A DNA stretch of 20,611 bases, taken from assembly GCA_964579675.1 (NCBI GenBank), contig CAZOIA010000100.1, positions 1 through 20,611 on the forward strand. The letters are read 5' to 3'. Positions 8,200-16,342 of the stretch are shown here, piece by piece. Below the pieces are notes generated by a model. That model did not search any database and was not told where the DNA came from. It worked only from the letters and a program-made list of their open reading frames with translations. The first letter of the stretch is position 1. Each line of letters begins with the position of its first letter. The position numbers and the translations under genes are program-made. The DNA comes from CAZOIA01 sp964579675 (GTDB lineage: Bacteria > Planctomycetota > Phycisphaerae > UBA1845 > PWPN01).

Positions 8200-11172
8200 A
8201 TGGGATCACTGATTGCGGGATGTCTGCTGCTCCTGGTGCTCCCGTGCGTATCATCGAGCGGCCAGACTTTCGCTCCGGTACCCCTGGAAGGCCGCGATGC
8301 CACTGTGCCTCTGTTGCCCCCAGGCATCATCCGCGATGTGCCGGAACTGTTTGGCATGTATGCCCACATCTGGGCTCTCGATGACGACACGCACGTGATC
8401 CAGTATTCCGGCGACTTCGCGCTGCATCTCGGTCACCGGAGCCTGTCCAGCCAGGAGGCCGTCGTATGGATGCAGGAAAGCCTCTGGGAGCATGCGGCCT
8501 ACTACCACTTTGAAGTGTTCCTTTCCGGGCACGCCCGGGTCGACGAATCAGCCGGTAGCGTAACCACCGGGCCCGTGCTGTTCGTCACATTCAACACCAC
8601 CGCTCCCGCCACGATCAGCGATGATGTCCACACAAACGAGCCGTCATTGGAAACAAGGCTCTACCAGGAAGGGGCGAAAATCCGTCAGGCTTTTCACGCG
8701 GCGGCCGAACCTTCCACCCGCCCGGCCGGAATGCAGGTTTATCCACCGGAATCCCGCGTCCCGCCGCGGCCCAGAGCTCACCCCATAGTCCGGTTCCGGG
8801 CCAGAGAGGATCTCGTCTTCGACGAACGGCAGGGAACCATCACCGCCATCGGTGACGTGTACGTCTCCCAGGGGCTCGTGGACAGCGGCGATTTCCTCGA
8901 GATGCGAACGGAGGCCGCCGTGCTTTTCTTGGCTAAGCCCCAGGAGGTTGACCAGGAGGGTGATCTCACGAGCCTGCCCGCGGAACCGGCGGCCCCCAAG
9001 CTGGCACCGTTCCCCCCCGAGCGGACCGACGAGTCGGCACCGGATGTTGGCACTTCGCTGGGCCTTGGCGAGGGGCTGGGGGCCAGGGTCGCCGGCGTCT
9101 ATCTCGAGGGCGACGTGATGCTTACCCGGGGGGAACGCATGATTCGGGCCTCGAAGCTTTACTATGATTTCGAGAACGACCGGGCGCTGATTCTCGATGC
9201 CGTCATGCGGGCGATGGCCCCCGACCGCAACGTTCCCATTTACGTCCGGGCCGCCCGGGTCCGGCAACTGTCAACCACGGAATACGTCGCCCACAAGGCC
9301 GTCATCAGCACCAGCGAGTTCCACACCCCCCACGTCCACATCGGCGCGAGTCGCGTCTTCCTGGCCGACGCGACCCCTCGTGATCAGGCGGGCCGGATCA
9401 CCGGCCTGGAGGCCGGCAGCTACCGGATCCACGACGCAACGCTCAACCTGGAAGGGGTTCCCATCGCCTACTGGCCCTACGCCACCGGCGACTTCCGACG
9501 CGGGGAAACCGCGATCCGGAGTGTCCGATTCGCCTACGGTGACGACTTCGGGGCAACGTTCCAGTCGAAGTGGTACGTGTTCAACCTGCTCGGCCTGGAG
9601 GAGCCGGAAGGCGTCGAAGGGATCCTTCGGCTGGACTACTTCAGCGAGCGTGGGCCAGGGGTGGGCCTGGACGTCGACTACGAGCTCGACGACGCCTACG
9701 GTCTCCTGCGCGGTTACTACATCCACGACACCGGCGAGGACAATCTCGGGTTGTTTCGCGATGGCGAGCCGGATACCGAAAACCGCGGCCGATTCACCAT
9801 CCGCCATCGCCAATTCCTGCCCAAGGGATGGGAACTGACTCTCGAAGCGTCCTATCTCAGCGACCCCCATTTCCTGGAGGAGTACTTCAACGCTGAGTTC
9901 GAGGAGGGCAAAGAGCAGGAGACACTGCTCTACCTCAAGAAGCAGAAGGATAACTGGGCGTTCACCGCGCTGGCCCAGTGGCGGGTGCTCGACTTCCTGA
10001 CGCAGACTGAACATCTGCCCGATCTGGGTTTCCACTGGATCGGCGAGCCACTGCCCGGGCATGCCAGTTTCTACAATGAATCCCACCTCGGGTTCGTGCG
10101 CTACAAGCCCGACAATCGCCGGTTCTTCGAGAGCAATCGACTCTTCGACAACACCGACCGGAGCGACATCACGTTCCGGGGCGACACGCGGAACGAGATC
10201 GCCCTGCCCATCAAGCTCACGTCGTTGAACGTGAACATCGTGCCGTTCGCGACCGGGCGGGCGGGTTACTGGGACTCCAGCCCGAGGGACGGTTCGGTGG
10301 ACCGTCTGTTCGGCACCGTCGGCGTTCGCGCCGCCTCGCAACTGTGGCGGGTCTTCGAGAACATCACGTCCAGACTGTTAGACGTCCACGGCGTCCGCCA
10401 CATCATCAAGCCGGAAATCGCCGCCTGGGCCAGCGCCAGCAACCGCGACAGCCTGGACCTTTACCCCTTCGACGAAGGGGTAGAGGACATCGACGATTTC
10501 TACGGCACCTCGCTGGCCCTCCGGCAACGATGGCAGACCAAGCGCGGCGGGCCTGCTGGCGGCAGCGGGCCGCCCGGGGGCGAATCGGGCGAGTGGCAGA
10601 AGGTGGACTGGATCGTTTTAGACGTCGAGTTGAACTTGTTCGGCAACGCCCCCGAGAACGATTTGCCGATCGGGCGCTTCTACCCGAGCCGGCCCGAGAA
10701 CAGCGCCCCCAGAAGCCACGTGCGGACCGACTTCATGTACCGCATCAGCGATACCACGGCCATCCTCTCTGACGGGAACTTCGATCTCAACGACGGCGAC
10801 CTCGATTTGTTCAACCTTTCCTATGCCGTCGAGCGGACACCCAGGTTCTCGTACTTCGTCGGATACCGCCGGATTCATGACACCGATTCGCATCTCGTCG
10901 GCGCTGGCGCGAACTACGAAATCAACACCAAGCATCGCCTGGCCGTCCGGACTTACTATGATCTCGACCGCAGCAGGACCGAGTCGTTCGACATCACCAT
11001 CCTCCGCCGGTTCCCTCGCTGGTATGCCGCGATTACCTTCGCCGTTGACCGGATCGAGGACGACATCGGCATCGGACTGTCGATCTGGCCGGAGGGCGCC
11101 CCTCAGGCGGCGCTGGGCTCCCGGCGCTACACCGGTCTGTCCACCTCCACCGGCATCCGGCCGGAAGACTAA
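8200..11172 (+). CDS. LptD/OstA-like outer-membrane assembly protein
   Basis: About 990 residues. A signal peptide (MGSLIAGCLLLLVLPCVSSS) is followed by several beta-jelly-roll stretches of the LptA/OstA type: roughly residues 55-140, 200-245 (DERQGTITAIGDVYVSQG) and 295-350 (VYLEGDVMLTRGERMIRASK). A long C-terminal region rich in alternating aromatic and polar strands looks like a 20-plus-strand barrel. This is the layout of LptD, which inserts lipopolysaccharide into the outer leaflet. The match is architectural, and the N-terminal part is longer than in proteobacterial LptD. ATG 8200 begins the hydrophobic signal. An in-frame TTG at 8191 has AAAGG at 8176-8180 at better spacing and would add only three residues. 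Upstream is its own promoter. No LptE or other Lpt gene is present in the window. Confidence 0.78.
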   Translation: MGSLIAGCLLLLVLPCVSSSGQTFAPVPLEGRDATVPLLPPGIIRDVPELFGMYAHIWALDDDTHVIQYSGDFALHLGHRSLSSQEAVVWMQESLWEHAAYYHFEVFLSGHARVDESAGSVTTGPVLFVTFNTTAPATISDDVHTNEPSLETRLYQEGAKIRQAFHAAAEPSTRPAGMQVYPPESRVPPRPRAHPIVRFRAREDLVFDERQGTITAIGDVYVSQGLVDSGDFLEMRTEAAVLFLAKPQEVDQEGDLTSLPAEPAAPKLAPFPPERTDESAPDVGTSLGLGEGLGARVAGVYLEGDVMLTRGERMIRASKLYYDFENDRALILDAVMRAMAPDRNVPIYVRAARVRQLSTTEYVAHKAVISTSEFHTPHVHIGASRVFLADATPRDQAGRITGLEAGSYRIHDATLNLEGVPIAYWPYATGDFRRGETAIRSVRFAYGDDFGATFQSKWYVFNLLGLEEPEGVEGILRLDYFSERGPGVGLDVDYELDDAYGLLRGYYIHDTGEDNLGLFRDGEPDTENRGRFTIRHRQFLPKGWELTLEASYLSDPHFLEEYFNAEFEEGKEQETLLYLKKQKDNWAFTALAQWRVLDFLTQTEHLPDLGFHWIGEPLPGHASFYNESHLGFVRYKPDNRRFFESNRLFDNTDRSDITFRGDTRNEIALPIKLTSLNVNIVPFATGRAGYWDSSPRDGSVDRLFGTVGVRAASQLWRVFENITSRLLDVHGVRHIIKPEIAAWASASNRDSLDLYPFDEGVEDIDDFYGTSLALRQRWQTKRGGPAGGSGPPGGESGEWQKVDWIVLDVELNLFGNAPENDLPIGRFYPSRPENSAPRSHVRTDFMYRISDTTAILSDGNFDLNDGDLDLFNLSYAVERTPRFSYFVGYRRIHDTDSHLVGAGANYEINTKHRLAVRTYYDLDRSRTESFDITILRRFPRWYAAITFAVDRIEDDIGIGLSIWPEGAPQAALGSRRYTGLSTSTGIRPED

Positions 11173-11242
11173 CCCCCAGGTTAGACGCTCGGTTCGTTGG
11201 TCCGCGACGGCCCCGGCGGCGGCGTCAGGGACGATTCTGTCT

Positions 11243-11261
11243 CCCAGTTTCGCAACTTGGG
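11243..11261 (+). terminator. Hairpin after the LptD-like gene
   Basis: CCC-AGTT (11243-11249) pairs with AACT (11254-11257) and GGG (11259-11261) around a TCGC loop, with one bulged T. It sits 70 bp after the stop codon and lacks a T-tract, so it is a weak terminator or an mRNA 3' stabiliser. Its core CAGTTTCGCAACT recurs after the beta-helix gene. I see no gene in the rest of 11173-11415. Confidence 0.35.
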
Positions 11262-11415
11262 CTAACCACTGTATTCCCAAGCTCTTACGCGTTCGTGATG
11301 CTACCGCGTTCGTGACACTACGCCCGCAGCGAAGTGCCGGGGCCCCAGGTTACCCTGCTCGAGTTCTGCAAGCCGATGTAAAGCCGTGGTGCTCACACTT
11401 TTTCTCGTTTTTCTG

Positions 11416-11444
11416 TTGACACCGTAAACGCGATTCGTTATTAT
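11416..11444 (+). promoter_or_regulatory. Strong sigma70-type promoter upstream of the beta-helix gene
   Basis: A perfect TTGACA (11416-11421), a 17-bp spacer and TATTAT (11439-11444, five of six matches). The surroundings are AT-richer than the flanks. Transcription would start near 11451, leaving about 460 nt of leader before the ATG at 11913. Confidence 0.65.
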
Positions 11445-11773
11445 GACGTTCCAATACGTATATGGGTATCGTCGTTTCGCGGCTGCGGCGACGTGGCCGT
11501 GGCATGAACGTCTGGTATCGCAGCCGGATTCAGGGTGAGGCTCGGGGTGCCAGGCCCACCAAGGAAGGTGATCACGGGGGCGAAGGAAGCATGTGTTGAG
11601 GGAAGGGAGGTCTTGCCCGCCGAGCCGTTGGCTCGCCACCTCAACCGTGCCCTTCTCGCTGCCCGGTCCCGCCAGGATCGCTGTCACGTTTGTGGACATC
11701 GATCGCTTGCTGGAGGAGATGGGAAAGTGGGCTTACCAGGGACACGCCCGCTGACAACTCAGCACGCACGCCT

Positions 11774-11808
11774 GAGGAGGTTCCCCGAGGGTGGCCCGCC
11801 TCTTTGTT
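11774..11808 (+). terminator. Terminator-like hairpin 1 in the leader
   Basis: GAGGAGG (11774-11780) pairs with CCGCCTC (11796-11802) except for one internal A-G mismatch, and the run TTTGTTT follows. It lies about 105 nt upstream of the start codon and could be an attenuator. Confidence 0.3.
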
Positions 11809-11836
11809 TATCGATTTCGCACGGCAACGGAAGGAC

Positions 11837-11860
11837 AGGTCGCCTCCGCGACCTTTTATT
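11837..11860 (+). terminator. Terminator-like hairpin 2 (possible attenuator)
   Basis: AGGTCGC (11837-11843) and GCGACCT (11848-11854) form a perfect 7-bp stem with a CTCC loop, followed directly by TTTATT. This is close to an intrinsic terminator. It lies only about 55 nt before the ATG at 11913, inside the transcript of the downstream gene, so it is placed for attenuation rather than for ending an upstream gene. Confidence 0.4.
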
Positions 11861-11912
11861 GAGAGGAAAAGCACAACCAATCATGAACGCAAGGAAAATG
11901 AGGGAGAAAAAA

Positions 11913-14900
11913 ATGAAAAGGTTAGCAACAATTGGTGCAGTAGTCGGGCTGATGCTGATGGCAACCAGTGCAAGAGCTGATGACCCTACCCATACTGCAG
12001 ACATGTGGATCGTTAGTCTTGGTGGTAACAATTATGGTATATACGTGAACGGCTGGGATGACAACGTGAATGGTGGGGTGTCGTGGGCTTTGGTTGGTGA
12101 TGCGGCAAACCCTGTTGCCGGAGGATCGGCGACGGGTGACGGACCGTCCATCTGCTGGGTAATGGGTGATGCTTCGGTCGCACCGGATGGTTCCGACGCT
12201 TCTTATAGTCATGTTCCGGGTTGGGATGCTGGTCGCTGGGGCATGATAGATAGCTTCTTCCACGATGAGTATAACGTACCGCCTGCTGTATATTACGATG
12301 GTTTTACTTCAGACGCTACCGAGCTGAAGCTGTACGTATACGCTTGGGATGGGACATCGATTAATCTAGTTGATACCTATACGCCTCCACTGACTGAGGT
12401 CTGGGTTGATGACGACGATCCCACGTGTGGGGGCAACAGCCCTTGTTTTGATAATATTGCGGATGCGATAGCTGCGGTCGCCGACGGCGGCACGGTCCAC
12501 GTTGCGGCGGGGACGTACAATGAGCGGCTCACGATCAACAAGTCGCTGGAACTCCGCGGCGCGCAGTATGCTGTTGATCCGACGCCTGCCGGCGTGAGGA
12601 CGGATCCTTCCGCTGAGTCAATCATCACCGAGGCCGGCCTGTCCACGCCGAATCCGGATGTGCTGATTGAGATTCCTTCCGGCGTGACCGACGTGGTGGT
12701 CGACGGCTTTACACTCAATGGCGATCCGACCAACACCACTGCCGACACGTCCACGCTGCGGATCTGGGACGACCGCGTCACAGTCAGCAACAACATCATC
12801 GACGGCAGGCAGGACATTATCTACAAAGGTGCCGACAGCTTGGTTGTCGATCAGAATGTCATCACGGCTAACAAGAACGGCGTGGTCATTCAGGCGGTCC
12901 CCGCCACCAACTTGACGATTTCCGACAACGTCATTTCTCCTGGTAGCAGCGTTGACAACGACCCGGCCGGAATCTATCTGACCAGTGTTAGCGTTGCCGA
13001 GATCACCGGAAACCGCATTACCGGCATCGTGGGCCCGGATGACAGAGGCAAGGCGCTCACCGGCAGCAATAACGACCACTTCACGATTTCCGGGAACACC
13101 TTTACGGGCATGGGTTATGACGCGATTTCCCTGTGGGGCACTACGACCTTTATCACCATCAGCGATAACGACTTGAGCAACAATGGAGTAACGAAGTCGG
13201 GCTACAGCATTAAGGTCAAGGGCCAGGATATCGAGATCACCGGCAACAAGATTACCGGCAACAGCGCTGGCGGAATCATGGTCGATTACCACGTGATTGC
13301 GACGGAGCGGGTGACGATCTCGAACAACGATCTGAGCGGCAACGGCGGTTACGGCGTAGAGGTCGACACGGTCAACGTAACGGAGACTGTTGATGCGTCC
13401 GGTAATTGGTGGGGCAGTGCCGCTGCCGCCACCGTGAAGGCGTCGGCCAACAACGGCGCGGGCGTGGACTACACTCCCTGGCTGGGGACCGGTACCAACA
13501 ATGCCAGCGGCGTCGGATTTGATGGCGACTTCTCCAGCTTGTACGTCGACGACGACAGCCCCCAGACGGCCGGACAGCCTGGTCGCATCCAGGAAGGCAT
13601 GGACCTGGTCACCGGCGGCACGGTCAACGTCGCGGACGGTTCTTATGGTGCCGACCCGGCAACCGGGAAGGCTGCTTACATCACGACGGACGGGTTGAAC
13701 CTCATCGGGCAGTCGCAATCCGGTACCATCATCGACGGTGCCATCGGAGGTGTTGGCAGCTCCAGTTCCTACTGGCCCAAGGGCATTCACGTACAGGCTA
13801 ACAACGTTACCGTACAGAACTTCACGGTTCAGGGATTCACCGGCGATTTGAGTAGCACGGGCGGGTACGGCGTCCTGCACAGGGACTACGCCCACGATAC
13901 GCCGGGAGAGGGATATATCTTCTACGACGGTTGCACGGTGGACCATGTGACGGTGCAGAATTGCTACTCTGCCATCTACGCCTTATGCTTCACCAACCTG
14001 ACCGTTTCGAACTGCCTCGTGACCGACAACTACTCGGATGGCATGTTCATTGCCCGCGGTTGCGACAATGCGATCATCGACGGCAACGAGGTAACGAACT
14101 CCGGCGATCATGGGATATGGGTGGGCAAGTGCTGGAGTGGGTTGGACGCGTCGGACAACGCAACGATCACCGGCAATGATGTGAATGGCGCCCGGGAAGG
14201 CGGCATCAGCTTCGTTGGCAGCGACACCGCGACGATTGCCGGAAACACCATCACCAACGTCGCCGGCGAGGGTTGGTCGAAAGGTGCTCTGAACCTCAAA
14301 GACGGCCCCTCCAATGTAGAGGCATATAACAACACGATCTACAATAACGATGGCTCATGGGGCGGGTACAGCGGTACCGGGCACGGTGTCGGAATCGATG
14401 GTACCCCATCAAACATCAACTTGCACTACAACAAGATCTACGGCAACGCGGGGTATGGGTGCTACAACTACTCGACCGTCACCGTCAGCGCCGAGAACAA
14501 CTGGTGGGGCGATGCGAGGGGCCCGGCTCATGCCAGTAACCCGCACGGGGGCGCTGCCGCCGGCGATGCCGTCAGCGACTACGTGGCCTTCACTCCGTGG
14601 TACGCCACGGAGACCACCACCCCCACGACGGACAACGTAACCGTCACCCACAACCCCGTGATCGCCGTTTCCGACACCATCCAGGGCGGGGTTGACGCGG
14701 CCCTGGCCGGCGACACGGTGACGGTCGCGGCGGGGACGTATATTGACGATGAAAATGGAGATGGCGACGACTTGGATGGGAATGAGGGTGGACTGGTTGC
14801 AGACATATACAAGTCCAATCTGACGCTGCAGTCAACAGATGGCCCTGCGGCCACCATCATCAAGAGTAGAGGCCAAGAAGGGGATGGAGCCATAAGGATT

Positions 14901-16166
14901 CGCGGACTCGATGCTGACCATCCCACAACAGGCGTAACAGTAGACGGTTTCACTGTGTACAATACGGGAACTGCGAATGCTGGTATGGGCGTTCTAATTG
15001 GAGCCCTCTTCGCTGGCGATATGACATGTCCAGCAAACGATAACACAGTGAAGAACTGCATAATCGGAAGCGATACAGACCAGTCGTTGAGTCCAACCCA
15101 TGGCGTCTACCTGTGGAACACAACCAGCAACCTTATCCAGAACAACACAATCTACAAGGCTCGGAACGAGCCATCTGACGCCGGATGCGGCATCATCTTC
15201 TGGGGCGGATTGGTTGGACAGGCTGCTCCCAGCCCAAACAACCAGATTCTAGGCAACGAGATTTACGACAGCGATCGATGGGGCGCATTCATTGGAGCGG
15301 GTACTCAGCAGAACTTCGGCAACACCATCGTTAGAGAAAACACCGTAACTGGAAACGGGAATGGGATCGGCCTTTACAATATTGCCGGTTGCGATACCAT
15401 CACTATCGATTTCAACAATATCTATGACAACGGCTATGGCATTTGGACTTACGGTTGCGATGGCACAGTCGATGCCGAGGACAACTGGTGGGGTTCGCCG
15501 GAAGGGCCTGAGGACGCCGCCGGTTCGTACGAGGTATCCGTGGGCGACTGCGGTACCGAGGTGGGGAACATGTTGAACGTTTCGCCCCCGGGTATCCTGG
15601 GCAATGCGGTGAGCGGGAACGACGCTGACTACTGCCCGTGGCTGGGTGGCAATCCGTTGGCCGAGAACCAGATCAACGGAATCGTGAGCATGGAGACGCT
15701 GTCGAGTGCTTCGTACAGCTTCGATCGTGATGTCGTGTTCAAGGCCACGGACAACACCGGCGCTCCACCACCAGTACTCCTGAAGACGTGGACGATCACG
15801 GTGAGCTTCACCAACGACCCGGCAACCCAGCTCGCCAACGGATTGTACACGCTGACGGGCGTGCAGGAGTACGGGGCGCCGGACGGTCTGAGCGCCAAGA
15901 CGGACTGGAGCCTGCGCGAAAAGAAGACCGTTACACTGGACGGCAGCGGCAATGCCACGGTGGATTTCACGGGGGCTGACAAGCTGCTCGGCGGCGACAT
16001 CGATGCCAGCCACGACAACCGGATCCAGATCGTGGACTACTCGACCTTGAAAGTGAATTGGGGGACGACGAACGCGGTGGCTGATATCAACAACATTAAC
16101 GGCGTCCAGTTGCTGGATTACTTGATTCTGAAGTCCAACTGGGGCCAGGTAGGAGATGACGAGTAA
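11913..16166 (+). CDS. Large secreted beta-helix protein with C-terminal dockerin-like domain
   Basis: A 1417-residue exported protein. The signal peptide is MKRLATIGAVVGLMLMATSARA. Residues 25-160 form an aromatic beta-rich domain I do not recognise. Three parallel beta-helix modules follow (about 162-540, 541-900 and 905-1245). Each opens with a strand ending in a GdTVxVAaGtY-like motif and closes near a NWWG motif (about 497, 863 and 1190) followed by a PWL or PWY stretch. Residues 1250-1358 look like a beta-sandwich. Residues 1360-1417 carry two dockerin-like loops: DASHDNRIQIVD is canonical, whereas DINNINGVQLLD has Ile at the fifth ligand position. ATG 11913 is preferred over 11883 and 11898 because AGGGAG (11901-11906) precedes it by 6 nt. 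Beta helices of this type often bind or cleave polysaccharide, but no catalytic residues can be assigned. Confidence 0.85.
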   Translation: MKRLATIGAVVGLMLMATSARADDPTHTADMWIVSLGGNNYGIYVNGWDDNVNGGVSWALVGDAANPVAGGSATGDGPSICWVMGDASVAPDGSDASYSHVPGWDAGRWGMIDSFFHDEYNVPPAVYYDGFTSDATELKLYVYAWDGTSINLVDTYTPPLTEVWVDDDDPTCGGNSPCFDNIADAIAAVADGGTVHVAAGTYNERLTINKSLELRGAQYAVDPTPAGVRTDPSAESIITEAGLSTPNPDVLIEIPSGVTDVVVDGFTLNGDPTNTTADTSTLRIWDDRVTVSNNIIDGRQDIIYKGADSLVVDQNVITANKNGVVIQAVPATNLTISDNVISPGSSVDNDPAGIYLTSVSVAEITGNRITGIVGPDDRGKALTGSNNDHFTISGNTFTGMGYDAISLWGTTTFITISDNDLSNNGVTKSGYSIKVKGQDIEITGNKITGNSAGGIMVDYHVIATERVTISNNDLSGNGGYGVEVDTVNVTETVDASGNWWGSAAAATVKASANNGAGVDYTPWLGTGTNNASGVGFDGDFSSLYVDDDSPQTAGQPGRIQEGMDLVTGGTVNVADGSYGADPATGKAAYITTDGLNLIGQSQSGTIIDGAIGGVGSSSSYWPKGIHVQANNVTVQNFTVQGFTGDLSSTGGYGVLHRDYAHDTPGEGYIFYDGCTVDHVTVQNCYSAIYALCFTNLTVSNCLVTDNYSDGMFIARGCDNAIIDGNEVTNSGDHGIWVGKCWSGLDASDNATITGNDVNGAREGGISFVGSDTATIAGNTITNVAGEGWSKGALNLKDGPSNVEAYNNTIYNNDGSWGGYSGTGHGVGIDGTPSNINLHYNKIYGNAGYGCYNYSTVTVSAENNWWGDARGPAHASNPHGGAAAGDAVSDYVAFTPWYATETTTPTTDNVTVTHNPVIAVSDTIQGGVDAALAGDTVTVAAGTYIDDENGDGDDLDGNEGGLVADIYKSNLTLQSTDGPAATIIKSRGQEGDGAIRIRGLDADHPTTGVTVDGFTVYNTGTANAGMGVLIGALFAGDMTCPANDNTVKNCIIGSDTDQSLSPTHGVYLWNTTSNLIQNNTIYKARNEPSDAGCGIIFWGGLVGQAAPSPNNQILGNEIYDSDRWGAFIGAGTQQNFGNTIVRENTVTGNGNGIGLYNIAGCDTITIDFNNIYDNGYGIWTYGCDGTVDAEDNWWGSPEGPEDAAGSYEVSVGDCGTEVGNMLNVSPPGILGNAVSGNDADYCPWLGGNPLAENQINGIVSMETLSSASYSFDRDVVFKATDNTGAPPPVLLKTWTITVSFTNDPATQLANGLYTLTGVQEYGAPDGLSAKTDWSLREKKTVTLDGSGNATVDFTGADKLLGGDIDASHDNRIQIVDYSTLKVNWGTTNAVADINNINGVQLLDYLILKSNWGQVGDDE

Positions 16167-16190
16167 GAGAGGTCTGAGAAGAAGAAAGGA

Positions 16191-16204
16191 CAGTTTCGCA
16201 ACTG
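16191..16204 (+). terminator. Hairpin after the beta-helix gene
   Basis: CAGTT-TCGC-AACTG is a perfect 5-bp stem with a tetraloop, 24 bp after the stop codon and without a T-tract. Thirteen bases are identical to the hairpin core at 11245-11257 behind the LptD-like gene, which suggests a shared 3'-end element. Confidence 0.35.
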
Positions 16205-16270
16205 ACGTAGGCTGCTTGGGGGCTCCGGGCACGAGGGTCGATGCGGTCGCCGGGCGCCTCGGGAGTGGCC

Positions 16271-16299
16271 TTGACGCTGCCGGCAAGGCAGAATAGGAT
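16271..16299 (+). promoter_or_regulatory. Promoter of the first small secreted paralogue
   Basis: TTGACG (16271-16276), a 17-bp spacer, then TAGGAT (16294-16299). The -35 box matches five of six bases and the -10 box four of six. The leader to the ATG at 16343 is about 37 nt. Confidence 0.45.
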
Positions 16300-16342
16300 C
16301 GTATTTGAAGCTGGGTGGCAGCTTTCCAGAGGAGGACAGAAA

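Larger units (their letters stand above)
11451..11912 (+). promoter_or_regulatory. Long structured 5' leader, candidate cis-regulatory RNA
   Basis: The stretch between promoter and start codon has no convincing gene but several perfect stems. CGGCTGCG (11480-11487) pairs with CGCAGCCG (11519-11526). GTTGAGG (11595-11601) pairs with CCTCAAC (11639-11645), enclosing the hairpin CGAGCC-GTT-GGCTCG (11621-11635). Two hairpins followed by T-rich runs come near the end (11774-11808 and 11837-11860). I do not recognise a known riboswitch family. An open frame in phase with the gene runs through much of it, but it has no recognisable domain and the signal peptide only begins at 11913. A regulatory role is inference. 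Confidence 0.4.

Noticed and set aside
9271..10341. Minus-strand open frame of 356 codons inside the LptD-like gene
   Set aside because: It is antisense to a region with clear barrel-type strands and has no start signal or known motif.
11504..11599. A 31-codon open frame in the leader beginning MNVWYRSR
   Set aside because: No ribosome binding site precedes it, composition is not protein-like at the end, and it overlaps the paired segment at 11519-11526.
11719..11754. An 11-codon leader peptide candidate, MGKWAYQGHAR, after GGAGG
   Set aside because: GGAGG is only two bases from the ATG, too close for normal initiation. The peptide has no run of one amino acid that would suggest classical attenuation.
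11535..11912. N-terminal extension of the beta-helix protein, since the frame is open from 11535
   Set aside because: The extension has no domain, low-quality composition and no ribosome site. A clear signal peptide and AGGGAG support the start at 11913.
12618..13946. Long minus-strand open frame of 442 codons inside the beta-helix gene
   Set aside because: It is an antisense shadow of a repetitive GC-rich gene, with no recognisable domain or ribosome site. The plus strand has clear domains throughout.
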